Both the position numbers and the translations under genes were made by a program. A DNA stretch of 64,000 nt from DATEDA01 sp963744255 (GTDB lineage: Bacteria > Pseudomonadota > Gammaproteobacteria > Burkholderiales > SG8-39). Below the pieces are notes generated by a model. That model was not told where the DNA came from. It saw only the letters and a list, made by a program, of their open reading frames with translations, and searched no databases. Shown piece after piece: positions 10,303 to 18,929 of the stretch. Positions within the stretch are counted from its first letter, which is position 1. Each line of letters starts with the position of its first letter. The DNA lies in assembly GCA_963744255.1 (NCBI GenBank), contig CAVUSZ010000041.1, positions 124,001 to 188,000 of the forward strand, given 5' to 3'.

Positions 10303-11181
10303 GTGCCAGCACTGCGCTTCAAGCAGGTCGACGTCTTCACCACCCGGCCGTTCTTCGGCAATCCGGTGGCCGTGGTCCTCGAGGCCGATGGTCTCGATGC
10401 CGGGTCGATGCAGCGGATCGCCGCGTGGACGAACCTCTCCGAGACGACGTTCGTGCTACGGCCCTCGGTGCCCCGCGCGGACTATCGCCTCCGCATCTTC
10501 ACGCCGCGCGCGGAGCTCCCGTTCGCCGGCCACCCGACGGTCGGCAGCGCTCACGCGGTGCTCGAGACGGGTCTTGTCGCGGCCAAAGCCGAGCTCCGGC
10601 AGGAATGCGGGGCCGGCGTCCTGCGCATCGCAGTCGAAGGCGCGGGCAGCGATCGTCGCATCGCCGTCGAGGCGCCGCGCGCCGCGCTCGAGCCGCTGCG
10701 TCCGGAAGCGGTCGCCGAGATCGAGCGGGCGATGGGCGCGCGGGTCGCTCCCGGTTCGACCGGACAGCTCGTCGCCATCGGGCCGCGCTGGCTCACGCTC
10801 ATGCTCGCCGACGCGGGGTCGGTCCGCGCGCTCGCCCCGAACATGGGGGCCGTGGCCGCCGTGAGCCGGAAGCTGGGCGCAACCGGCATCACCGTGTTCG
10901 CCTTCGCGCAGGGCGATGACTACCAGGTAGTGGTGCGCAGCTTCGCCCCAGGGGACGGGATTCCCGAGGACCCCGTCTGCGGCAGCGGCAACGCCGCCGT
11001 CGGGGCGTGGATCCATGACGCCGGCACGCGGGTCGGGGACGGCGGGCGCTACGTCGCGAACCAGGGACGGGAGCTCGGCCGCGACGGTTACGTGTCCGTG
11101 CGCATCGACGCGGAGACGCGACGGGTCTGGATCGGCGGCGCCGCGGTGAGCTGCGTCGACGGGAGTTTGCACGTCCACTAG
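10303..11181 (+). CDS. PhzF-family isomerase
   Basis: A 292-residue member of the PhzF/diaminopimelate-epimerase fold family. The signature parts are FGNPVAVVLEADGL near residue 18, NLSETTFVL with the catalytic Glu near residue 47, FAGHPTVGSAHAVLE, and DPVCGSGNAAVGAWI in the second half. In phenazine producers PhzF isomerises a dihydroxy-anthranilate intermediate, but most family members, including isolated copies like this one with no phenazine genes nearby, act on unknown substrates. The start is GTG at 10303. The ogt-like gene begins ten bases after its stop, so the two probably share a transcript. Confidence 0.88.
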   Translation: MPALRFKQVDVFTTRPFFGNPVAVVLEADGLDAGSMQRIAAWTNLSETTFVLRPSVPRADYRLRIFTPRAELPFAGHPTVGSAHAVLETGLVAAKAELRQECGAGVLRIAVEGAGSDRRIAVEAPRAALEPLRPEAVAEIERAMGARVAPGSTGQLVAIGPRWLTLMLADAGSVRALAPNMGAVAAVSRKLGATGITVFAFAQGDDYQVVVRSFAPGDGIPEDPVCGSGNAAVGAWIHDAGTRVGDGGRYVANQGRELGRDGYVSVRIDAETRRVWIGGAAVSCVDGSLHVH

Positions 11182-11191
11182 AATTGCCGGC

Positions 11192-11728
11192 GTGGAACAT
11201 CAGGCGACGCGCGGCAGGCTGCTCTCCCATGCCGAGCTGCAGCGCTTCGACGCGGTCGTGCCGACCCCCTTCGGCGCGGTCGGCCTGCGCACCGAAGCGC
11301 TCGGCACCGAGGACGAGTGCATCGCCGAGATCCTCTACCTGCCGCCTGGCGTCCCCGAGGTCGCGCCAAGGAACCGGCTCGCGCGTGAGGCGCACGCGCA
11401 GATCAGGCGCTACCTGGCCGACCCGTCGCAGCCGTTCGAGCTTCCGCTCAAGCCGCTCGGCACGCGCTTCCAGCGGCGCGTGTGGGAGAGCATCGCCGCG
11501 ATCCCGTCCGGACAGGTGCGGAGCTACGGCGAGGTGGCGAGGGGCATCCGCTCGGGCCCGCGCGCAGTGGGGCAGGCGTGCGGCGCCAACTGGTTCCCGC
11601 TCGCGATCCCCTGCCATCGCGTCGTCGCCTCCGGCGGCATCGGCGGCTTCGCCAGGAACGACGACGGCTTCCACATCGCGATCAAGCGGTGGCTGCTCGC
11701 GCACGAGGGCATCCGGCTTCCCGCATGA
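11192..11728 (+). CDS. ogt: Methylated-DNA-[protein]-cysteine S-methyltransferase
   Basis: A suicide DNA-repair protein that transfers alkyl groups from O6-alkylguanine (and O4-alkylthymine) to its own cysteine. The 178 residues fit the family. The active site IPCHRVV puts the acceptor Cys at about residue 141; the helix-turn-helix and Arg finger region reads IPSGQVRSYGEVARGI and GPRAVGQACGANWFPLAIPC. The start is GTG. Its stop overlaps the xerD start as ATGA, so the two are translationally coupled. It lacks the AdaA regulatory domain, which fits Ogt rather than Ada. Confidence 0.93.
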   Translation: MEHQATRGRLLSHAELQRFDAVVPTPFGAVGLRTEALGTEDECIAEILYLPPGVPEVAPRNRLAREAHAQIRRYLADPSQPFELPLKPLGTRFQRRVWESIAAIPSGQVRSYGEVARGIRSGPRAVGQACGANWFPLAIPCHRVVASGGIGGFARNDDGFHIAIKRWLLAHEGIRLPA

Positions 11729-12627
11729 GCGAGCGCGACGCGGCGCTCCTCGACGAGTTCTGCGACCAGCTCTGGCTCGAAGACGGGCTTGCGAAGAACA
11801 CGCTCGAGTCGTATCGCCGTGACCTGCGGCTCTTCGCGTCCTGGCTCGCGGGGCACGGGGGCGCCCTCGCCGCCGCGAGCGAAACCGACGTCCTCGGCTA
11901 TTTTGCGGCCCGCCACGCCGGCGAGCACCGGCCGCGCGCGAGCACGCAGGCACGGCTTACCTCCAGCCTCAAGCGCTTCTACCAGTTCCTCGTTCGCGAG
12001 CACCGGATCGCCGCCGACCCGACGCTCAGGCTCGAGCCGCCGAAGCGCCCGCCGCGCTTCCCGAGGACGCTGACCGAGGTCGACGTCGAGGCGCTGCTCG
12101 GCGCGCCCGACGCGGCGACGCCGCTCGGCCTGCGCGACCGCGCGATGCTCGAGCTCCTGTACGCGACCGGCCTGCGCGTCTCCGAGCTCGTGCGGCTGAA
12201 GGCGGGCGAAGTGAGCCTCGACATGGGCGTCGTCCGCGTCTTCGGCAAGGGGTCGAAGGAGCGGCTCGTGCCGCTCGGCGAGGAGGCGGCCGCCTGGCTC
12301 GTACGCTACCAGCGGGAGGCGCGAGCCCGGCTCCTCAAGGGGCGGGCCGCCGACGCGGTCTTCGTCACGCCGCGCGGCGCCGGGATGACGCGGCAGGCCT
12401 TCTGGTACCTCATCAAGCGTTACGGCGCGCGCGCGATCCCGGGCAAGACCCTCTCGCCGCACACGCTCCGGCATGCGTTTGCCACGCATCTGCTGAACCA
12501 CGGCGCGGATCTCCGCGTCGTGCAGCTCCTGCTCGGCCACGCCGACATCTCGACGACGCAGATCTACACTCACGTCGCTCGCGAGCGCCTCAAGGCGCTG
12601 CACGCGAAGCACCATCCTCGAGGCTAG
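11725..12627 (+). CDS. xerD: Site-specific tyrosine recombinase XerD
   Basis: A chromosome-dimer-resolution recombinase that acts with XerC at dif under FtsK control. The 300 residues contain an N-terminal SAM-like core-binding domain (LAKNTLESYRRDLRLFASWL) and a catalytic domain with the full set of catalytic residues: Arg in YATGLRVSELV, Lys in FGKGSKERLVPL, His-x-x-Arg in SPHTLRHAFATHLL, His in LLGHADISTTQIYTHV and the nucleophilic Tyr in the same motif. The C-terminal tail LKALHAKHHPRG is typical of XerD. It overlaps ogt by four bases and is followed closely by ybaK. Confidence 0.95.
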   Translation: MSERDAALLDEFCDQLWLEDGLAKNTLESYRRDLRLFASWLAGHGGALAAASETDVLGYFAARHAGEHRPRASTQARLTSSLKRFYQFLVREHRIAADPTLRLEPPKRPPRFPRTLTEVDVEALLGAPDAATPLGLRDRAMLELLYATGLRVSELVRLKAGEVSLDMGVVRVFGKGSKERLVPLGEEAAAWLVRYQREARARLLKGRAADAVFVTPRGAGMTRQAFWYLIKRYGARAIPGKTLSPHTLRHAFATHLLNHGADLRVVQLLLGHADISTTQIYTHVARERLKALHAKHHPRG

Positions 12628-12631
12628 CGCC

Positions 12632-13123
12632 GTGGACAAGCCTGCTCGCGTTTCCGAGACGCCCGCCACCGCGTTCCTCAAGCAGCACCGCGTCGCGTAT
12701 TCCGAGCATGTCTTCGAGTACGTGGAGCACGGCGGCACGCGCGCCGGCGCGGACGCGCTCGAGCTGGACGAGCGCGCAGTGGTGAAGACGCTGGTGATGG
12801 AGGACGAGGCGAAGCGCCCGCTCGTGGTCCTGATGCACGGCGACCGCACCGTGTCGACCAAGAACCTCGCGCGACAGATCGGCGTGAAGCGCGTCCAGCC
12901 GTGCGCGCCTGAAGTCGCACAGCGCCACTCCGGCTATCAGATCGGCGGAACATCGCCGTTCGGGACGCGGAAGCGAATGCCCGTCTACGTCGAGAAAAGC
13001 GTGCTGGGCCTGCCGAAGATCTACGTCAACGGCGGCCGGCGCGGGTATCTCGTCGGCATCGATCCGCAGGAGCTCGCGCGCGTGCTCGCGCCCAAGCTGG
13101 TCGAGGTCGGGCTGGCGGACTGA
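12632..13123 (+). CDS. ybaK: Cys-tRNA(Pro)/Cys-tRNA(Cys) deacylase YbaK/EbsC type
   Basis: A trans-editing enzyme that hydrolyses mischarged Cys-tRNA(Pro) and thereby protects proline codons. The 163 residues show the YbaK hallmark order: TPATAFLKQHRVAYSEHVFE, AVVKTLVMED with the catalytic Lys, KNLARQIG, and GYQIGGTSPFGTRKRMPVYV, where GGxSP is the substrate-binding loop. A C-terminal NGGRRGYLVGIDPQEL closes the fold. The start is GTG, four bases after the xerD stop. The end converges with folB, leaving no room for a separate terminator. Confidence 0.92.
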   Translation: MDKPARVSETPATAFLKQHRVAYSEHVFEYVEHGGTRAGADALELDERAVVKTLVMEDEAKRPLVVLMHGDRTVSTKNLARQIGVKRVQPCAPEVAQRHSGYQIGGTSPFGTRKRMPVYVEKSVLGLPKIYVNGGRRGYLVGIDPQELARVLAPKLVEVGLAD

Positions 13124-13127
13124 GCGG

Positions 13128-13481
13128 TCAGGAGCGCGAACGCTCGATCGTGATCCCGACCCGTCCTGCGTCCTTGAGGATGCCGAGCTTCGCGACGCTG
13201 ATGCGCACGCGCGGTGCGCCGAACTCCTCGAGGACGAGGTTCGCGACGAACCCGGCCAGCTCCTCGACGAGGCCGAACCGGCGCGCGTCGAGCTCCTCGC
13301 GGATGCGGCCGACCAGCACCGCATAGTCGATCGTATCGCCGACTTTCCCGCTCGCGAACACGCGATCGTCCGGCAGCTCGACCTCGATATCGAGCGCGAT
13401 CGGCTGCGTCGTCTCGCGCTCGCGCTTGTAGATCCCGACTTTCGCCTCGAGGCGAACGTCGCGGACGAAGAGCTGGTTCAT
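13128..13481 (-). CDS. folB: Dihydroneopterin aldolase
   Basis: A folate-biosynthesis enzyme that cleaves 7,8-dihydroneopterin to 6-hydroxymethyl-dihydropterin and glycolaldehyde. The 117 residues match the usual subunit of the homo-octamer. Visible landmarks are LFVRDVRLEAKVGIYKRERE, the substrate-binding DTIDYAVLVGRIREEL, LVEELAGFVANLVL with the pterin-binding Glu, and a C-terminal strand RVRISVAKLGIL. It is divergent from plsY, with only 36 bases between their starts, an arrangement common in betaproteobacteria. Confidence 0.93.
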   Translation of the reverse strand: MNQLFVRDVRLEAKVGIYKRERETTQPIALDIEVELPDDRVFASGKVGDTIDYAVLVGRIREELDARRFGLVEELAGFVANLVLEEFGAPRVRISVAKLGILKDAGRVGITIERSRS

Positions 13482-13517
13482 CGATAGCGAGTGGGCGTGA
13501 GGTAAACTTCCGCTCGG

Positions 13518-14138
13518 ATGGCGACGGCGGCATTCATTCTAATCGCTTACCTGATCGGCTCGCTCTCGTTCGCGGTGATCGTGAGCAGGACGCTAGGGCT
13601 GCCCGACCCGCACACGTACGGCTCGGGGAATCCGGGTGCGACAAACGTGCTGCGCACCGGGAACAAGCTCGCCGCGGTGCTCACGCTCCTTGGCGACGCA
13701 GCGAAGGGCTGGCTCGCGGTCTTCCTGGCGCAACGGTTCGCGTGGCGCTACGGCGTCGACGACGCGGGGATCGCCGCAGTCGCGGCTGCGGTGTTCGTCG
13801 GCCACCTGTTCCCGGTCTTCTTCCGGTTCAAGGGCGGCAAGGGCGTGTCGACCGCGGTCGGCGTGCTGTTCGCGATCGACTGGCGCGTGGGCCTCGGGAC
13901 GCTCGTTACCTGGCTCGTGATCGCGTTCTTCTTCCGTTACTCGTCGCTGGCGGCGCTCGTCGCGGCGGCGTTCGCGCCGTTCGCGACCGCACTCGTGCTG
14001 GGGTTCAACGTTTACGCCGCAGCGGTGCTTGCGATCTCGGCACTGCTCGTCTGGCGGCACGCGGAGAACATCCGCAAGCTCCTCGCGGGGACCGAGAGCC
14101 GGATCGGCGAGAAGAAGGCGCCGGTCGCCGAGAGCTAG
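13518..14138 (+). CDS. plsY: Glycerol-3-phosphate acyltransferase PlsY
   Basis: An inner-membrane enzyme that transfers an acyl group from acyl-phosphate to glycerol-3-phosphate, the first step of phospholipid synthesis. The 206-residue protein has the five hydrophobic helices of the family and its three conserved loops: GSGNPGATNVLRTGNKLAA near residue 35, FKGGKGVSTAVGVLF near residue 105, and WRHAENIRKLLAGTESRIG near the C-terminus. A short charged tail follows. It forms the right end of the housekeeping block; accessory DNA begins immediately downstream. Confidence 0.95.
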   Translation: MATAAFILIAYLIGSLSFAVIVSRTLGLPDPHTYGSGNPGATNVLRTGNKLAAVLTLLGDAAKGWLAVFLAQRFAWRYGVDDAGIAAVAAAVFVGHLFPVFFRFKGGKGVSTAVGVLFAIDWRVGLGTLVTWLVIAFFFRYSSLAALVAAAFAPFATALVLGFNVYAAAVLAISALLVWRHAENIRKLLAGTESRIGEKKAPVAES

Positions 14139-14167
14139 GCCAGTTTCCACAGTTCGAGGGTGTGGAT

Positions 14168-14206
14168 TGCGGTAGCTCAACGGGTCAAGGTTCGAAGTTG
14201 GCCGCA
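14168..14206 (+). other. tRNA-like fragment at the plsY side of the accessory island
   Basis: The sequence between plsY and the AraC-type gene contains a D-arm-like TAGCTCAACGGGTCA followed directly by a T-arm-like AGGTTCGAAGTTGG, bracketed by complementary TGCGG (14168-14172) and CCGCA (14202-14206). It looks like a tRNA lacking its anticodon arm. It cannot be a working tRNA and might be chance, but tRNA fragments are common at the edges of integrated islands, and this lies at such an edge. Confidence 0.25.
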
Positions 14207-14207
14207 C

Positions 14208-15245
14208 CTACATGCGCTCACCTGGGCGGAAATCGGATGGGTTCTTGCGTGTCCACCGCGTGAAGGCGTGCCGGAAATTTGCGGCCTCGCTGTAACCCAG
14301 TCGACTAGCGATCTCCTCATTGGTCATGCTGGTCTTACGCAGATACTCAGTGGCCAAGCGCATGCGCACCTCGGCGAGAATCTTCCTGTAGGACGTCCGT
14401 TCAGCGATCAGCTTGCGCCGCAACGTTCGCGTGTTCATCGACAGTTCGGCTGCCATCGAGTCCATATTGGGGAATCGCCCAGGGTGCTCGATCAGGATGC
14501 GATGAATGGCTGATGCAACGCCCCCGGCCCGGCTGACCTCGGCCAGACTTTGCTCACACATCTCGCGCGCCATGGCGTTGGTGATCGGGTCCGAATACAC
14601 CATCGGATGACTCAGCCAGGTTGTGTCGAACGTCAGTTCACTTCTGGCCTGGTTAAAGAGGACCGGGCAGTTGAATATCTTGGTGTATAGGCGTGCATGC
14701 GCAGGGGCGGCATAGGCGGCGCGCACGCCCGAGAACTCGAACGACGAGCCGTACAGGTCCTTGTTCAGCGTCCGATGGCTGGAGAACTGGAACTCCATTA
14801 CGAAGCGATAGAGATCCTCGGTGGGATCGAGCGACAGAACGGGCTTGTACGTCCAGATGGCGGCACCCTCCTCTTGAGAGAAGCTGATGTCGGCGACGGG
14901 CCCCATCACGCGGTGGTACTTGATCGCAAAGTCAACGGCAGCTGCGTGGGTCGGGCTGCTGAGGAGCGCGTAGCCGTACATGCCGTATGCGGTGACATGC
15001 ATGCGCTGACCCGCGCGCAACGCAAGCGCAGGGTCTGACGACAATCGCAGCGCGTTCCGGAAGACCGTCAGCATCTGCCGATAGGAAATCCGGGTGGCTG
15101 GGGCGTGAAGCCGACTTTCCGCGATGCCGCTGCCGGATAGTGCTTCCGTTGCGGGGATGCCGTCCGCAACAAGAGCGCTAACGAGCGCAGCGACTTTGTG
15201 AACCGGATAGATCCTGTGTTCGAAGCTTGGTTGCGCGCGGTACAC
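14208..15245 (-). CDS. AraC-family regulator, OruR/ArgR-like
   Basis: A 345-residue transcription factor with an N-terminal effector domain of the arabinose-binding-like type found in OruR and ArgR homologues (HKVAALVSALVADGIPATEA onward) and a C-terminal AraC DNA-binding domain with two helix-turn-helix motifs (MAAELSMNTRTLRRKLIAE and TNEEIASRLGYSEAANFRHA followed by FTRWTRKNPSDFR). The start is GTG. It is divergent from the fatty-acid-like degradation operon and is the only regulator in the island, so it probably activates that operon in response to a substrate or CoA intermediate. That role is inference. Confidence 0.88.
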   Translation of the reverse strand: MYRAQPSFEHRIYPVHKVAALVSALVADGIPATEALSGSGIAESRLHAPATRISYRQMLTVFRNALRLSSDPALALRAGQRMHVTAYGMYGYALLSSPTHAAAVDFAIKYHRVMGPVADISFSQEEGAAIWTYKPVLSLDPTEDLYRFVMEFQFSSHRTLNKDLYGSSFEFSGVRAAYAAPAHARLYTKIFNCPVLFNQARSELTFDTTWLSHPMVYSDPITNAMAREMCEQSLAEVSRAGGVASAIHRILIEHPGRFPNMDSMAAELSMNTRTLRRKLIAERTSYRKILAEVRMRLATEYLRKTSMTNEEIASRLGYSEAANFRHAFTRWTRKNPSDFRPGERM

Positions 15246-15893
15246 GATACCGAGGTCCCGTAGGCGGATTGCGCCGGATCAGCCGGTGGCGACGGGTCGG
15301 AGTGGAGCGGTGGTCCACCTGAGCTGCTCGCCTGGGTTCCGTATCTCCATCCCGAGGAGAGGAGCGATGCCGCTTCGGCCGAGCCCGAGCACGCCGTGTT
15401 CCAGATACTTCCGGTCGAGAATACTCCAGCCTCGCGCGCGGCGGAACGAGGCCATCCCCGAGCTTCCAGTCGATCGGCTCATGCTTGGCCCGCCGCATGG
15501 CTTCACGACCAAAGCTACCGTGTGGCCGGCATGCGGACTGCCCGATCGCCGTGGACGCTCTGGAGGCACGGACAGCTTCAACTAGGCCGAGTGCAGTTCG
15601 GCGATCACATTGCCGCGCGTCGCGCCGCCACGATCGGTGGCTCGGTCACGTTGTCCGAAAGTAACCCTCCAAGTGGTCTGAACGCACCTTTCCTCGTTGC
15701 CGCGCTGCGGATAGATTGCCGACAGCAAGCAGGCGTGGCTCCGGCCGAAGAAGGAAGAGACTACGGCAACAGTTCTCTCAACTGCCGACGGGTTGCCGCA
15801 GTCAGTGTCAAGCGCGACTCGAGAGGCGTGCACCGGATCGCTCGCTGAAAGCGGCATTGACGAACTGTGATCCCACAACCAATGGACAGGACC
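15246..15893. other. Divergent regulatory region between AraC-type gene and catabolic operon
   Basis: About 650 bases separate the AraC-type start from the SDR start. Open frames exist on both strands (for example 15286-15585 plus and 15279-15581 minus), but none has a clear ribosome binding site or recognisable similarity. The length is large for a promoter region, so it may hold the remnant of a lost gene as well as operator sites. No clear -10/-35 pair or perfect repeat stood out. Confidence 0.35.
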
Positions 15894-16724
15894 ATGCTCG
15901 TAACCCAGTACTTCGCGAAAGACCTCTACAAAGGCAAGACCGTCTTCGTCACTGGCGGAGGCAGCGGCATCAACCTGGGCGTCGCAAAAAACTTCGCTGC
16001 GCTCGGCGCCAACATCGCCATCTGCGGCCGCACCCAGGAGAAGCTGGACGCAGCGGCCGAAGAGTTGCGCGCGCTCGGCGCCAAGGTCTGTCCGGTGGCT
16101 GCCGATGTGCGCGATATCGCCGCGCTGCAAGCGGCTTTCGCCAGAAGCAACGCCGAGATCGGGGCCATGGACGTGCTCGTCTGCGGCGCCGCGGGCAACT
16201 TCGTGGTGGCGGCCGACAAGCTCTCCGCCAACGGCTTCAAGACGGTGGTCGATATCGATCTGCTCGGCTCCTTCAACGCTTCCAGCGCGGCCTTCGATCA
16301 ACTCAAGGAGACCAAGGGGACCATCATCTTCATCTCCGCCGGCATGGCCTACATGCCGCATAAGTTTCAGGTGCACGTCGGCGCCGCCAAGGCCGGCATC
16401 GACATGATGATGAAAAACCTGGCGCTGGAATGGGGGCACCATGGCATCCGCGCCAACAGCATCGTGCCCGGTCCAATCGAAGGGACGGAGGGAATGAAGC
16501 GGCTGTCCACCCCTGAGGCGAAGGCAACGCTCATCGATGCCGTCCCGATGCGCCGCATGGGCAGCGTCGACGACATCGGCCAGACGGCCGCTTTCCTCGC
16601 CTCTCCGTTGGCCTCCTACATCACCGGTTGCGTCGTCGTTTGTGATGGGGGGTCGAATCTGGCGGGCTCCGGGCGGTTCAACGCCGGCGCCGAGCAGTTG
16701 CTCAAGGCACAGGCGAAGGAATGA
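15894..16724 (+). CDS. SDR oxidoreductase, 2,4-dienoyl-CoA reductase (DECR2)-like
   Basis: A 276-residue short-chain dehydrogenase with the NADP-binding TGGGSGIN at residues 20-27 and a C-terminal half (VHVGAAKAGIDMM, LALEWGHHGIRANSIVPGPI, GTEGMKRL) that resembles peroxisomal 2,4-dienoyl-CoA reductases closely. As in those enzymes the classical YxxxK Tyr is missing: the residue four before the conserved Lys is Val. It would use NADPH to remove conjugated double bonds from unsaturated acyl-CoAs. The ATG at 15894 has AGG three bases upstream; 15882 is an in-frame alternative. It heads the degradation operon. Confidence 0.75.
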   Translation: MLVTQYFAKDLYKGKTVFVTGGGSGINLGVAKNFAALGANIAICGRTQEKLDAAAEELRALGAKVCPVAADVRDIAALQAAFARSNAEIGAMDVLVCGAAGNFVVAADKLSANGFKTVVDIDLLGSFNASSAAFDQLKETKGTIIFISAGMAYMPHKFQVHVGAAKAGIDMMMKNLALEWGHHGIRANSIVPGPIEGTEGMKRLSTPEAKATLIDAVPMRRMGSVDDIGQTAAFLASPLASYITGCVVVCDGGSNLAGSGRFNAGAEQLLKAQAKE

Positions 16725-16810
16725 CTCCGGTATGCGGATGCTGACGCAATTGCGCCACCAAGGCGCTGTCCTGCCGGCATGCCTTCTCCACAACTGAAAC
16801 GAAAGACCCC

Positions 16811-18917
16811 ATGAGCCCACCGACCTACGCCAGACACGGCCGCGTCGCCGTCATCACCCTCACCAATCCGCCGGTCAACGCCCTGGGGCTGATGTTGCGG
16901 CGCCATATCGTCGATAGCCTGGTGCAGGCCGAGGCCGATCCCGAGATCCAGGCCATCCTGTTGGTCGGCAGCGAGCGCGCCTTCTCGGCTGGCGCCGACG
17001 TGCGCGAGTTCGGCAAGCCGCCTCAGCCGCCGTCCCTGCCCGAGGTCTGCAACCGCATCGAGGCCTGCAGCAAGCCGGTGGTCGCCGCCATCCACGGCGT
17101 GGCTCTTGGCGGCGGATTGGAGATCGCGCTCGCGGCCCACTACCGGCTGGCCGTGGCCGGCGCCAAGCTCGGTTTGCCCGAGGTTCAACTGGGCTTGCTG
17201 CCCGGGGGCGGCGGCACGCAGCGCGCACCGCGCCTGATCGGCGTCAAGGCTGCGTTGGATGTGACGCTCAGTGGCCGCCATGTCGGCGCCGAGGAAGCGC
17301 ATGGGCTCGGTTTGGTCGACCGCCTGGGCGGCAGTGCCGACGTCTTGGCCGAGGGGCTGGCCTATGCTCAGGAACTCGTTGCAGCGGATGCGCCGGTGCG
17401 CCGCACGCGCGATGCCAGCGAGGCGCTGGCCGACCAGGCCAGCCAACCGCGCCGCACTGGACGCGGCCCGTTCCGACACGGCGAAGAAGGCGCGCGGCCT
17501 GTTCTCGCCGATGAAGATCATCGAAGCCGTCGAGGCCGCGCTGGACAGGCCCTTTGACGAAGGCCTGCGCCTCGAACGTGAGCTCTTCCTGCAGTGCATC
17601 GACAGCCCGCAGCGCCAGGGCCTCATCCACGCCTTCTTCGCAGAGCGTGAAGTGGTCAAGGCGCCCGAGACGCAGGCCGCTCGGCCGCGCGCGGTGGCTT
17701 CCGCCGGCATCGTTGGCGGCGGCACGATGGGCGCCGGCATCGCGGTGGCCATGCTGGATGCCGGGTATGCCGGTGACGATGGTCGAGCGCGATGCGGAGA
17801 GCCTCGCGCGCGGCCGCGTTAACGTGGAGAAGGTCTACGATGGCCTGATGGCGAAGGGGCGCATGAGCGCCGACGCGAAGGCCGCTGTGATGGCGCGCTT
17901 CTCGCGGCGCGACCTCGTACGATGCCCTCGCCCAGGTCGACCTGGTGGTCGAAGCCGTGTTCGAGGACATGGCCGTCAAGAAGGCGGTCTTTGCCGAGCT
18001 CGATCGCCTCTGCAAACCCGGCGCGGTGCTGGCGACCAACACCTCCTACCTCGACATCGACGAGATCGCCGCGAGCATCTCGCGCCCGCAGGACGTGCTC
18101 GGGCTGCACTTCTTCTCGCCGGCCAACATCATGAAGCTGCTCGAGATCGTCGTGCCGGCCAAGGTGAGCGCCGATGTCGTGGCCACCGGCTTCGATCTCG
18201 CCAAGAAGCTGCGCAAGGTTCCGGTGCGCGCCGGCGTCTGCGACGGCTTCATCGGCAACCGCATCCTCGCGGTCTATCGCCAGGCTGCCGACTACATGAT
18301 GGAAGACGGCGCCTCGCCCTACCAGATCGACTAGGGCGGTGCGCGACTTCGGCTACCCGATGGGCCCGTTCCAGGTGTCGGACCTGGCCGGCGGCGACAT
18401 CGGCTGGGCCACGCGCAAGCGCAAGGCCGCCACACGAGATCCGCGTGCGCGCTACGTGCAGATCGCCGACCGCATCTGCGAGCGCGGCTGGTTCGGCCAG
18501 AAGACCGGCCGCGGCTACTACCTTTATCCCGAGGGCGCGCGCACCGGCAAGGAGGACCCCGAAGTGCTCGCGATCGTCGACGCCGAGCGCGCTAAGGCCG
18601 GCATCAAGCCGCGCGCCTTCACCGACGACGAAATCATGCGCAGGTACATGGCCGCGATGATCAACGAGGGTGCCAATGTCGTGCATGAGGGGATCGCGCT
18701 GCGTCCGCTCGACGTCGACGTGGTGTTCCTCTCCGGCTACGGCTTCCCGCGCCATCGCGGCGGGCCGATGAAGTACGCCGACATGGTGGGCCTGCAAAAG
18801 GTGCTGGCTGACATCCGCGAGTTCGCGAAGGAAGACCCGCTGTTCTGGCAGCCCTCGGCCTTGCTCGTCGATCTGGTTGCCCGCGGCGCCAACTTCGACA
18901 GCCTCAATCAATCCTGA
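16811..18917 (+). pseudogene. FadB/PimF-like enoyl-CoA hydratase/3-hydroxyacyl-CoA dehydrogenase with four frameshifts
   Basis: A bifunctional beta-oxidation protein. The hydratase half carries SAGADVREFG and HGVALGGGLEIALA; the dehydrogenase half has the NAD site GIVGGGTMGAGIA, then LVVEAVFEDMAVKKAVF, GLHFFSPANIMKLLEIV, and the C-terminal GYGFPRHRGGPMKYAD. The match runs through three forward frames. Removing one base at each of about 17441, 17766, 17905 and 18332 restores one frame of 700 residues, exactly the family length. All four lesions are +1. There are no other stops, so either decay is very recent or these are base-calling errors. In Rhodopseudomonas the similar PimF acts on pimeloyl-CoA intermediates. 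Confidence 0.85.
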
Positions 18918-18929
18918 AAGAGTCACACC

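Noticed and set aside
15582..16820. A 412-codon minus-strand frame opposite the SDR gene
   Set aside because: Mirror of the third codon positions of the SDR gene, with no recognisable motif; the SDR reading is strongly supported.
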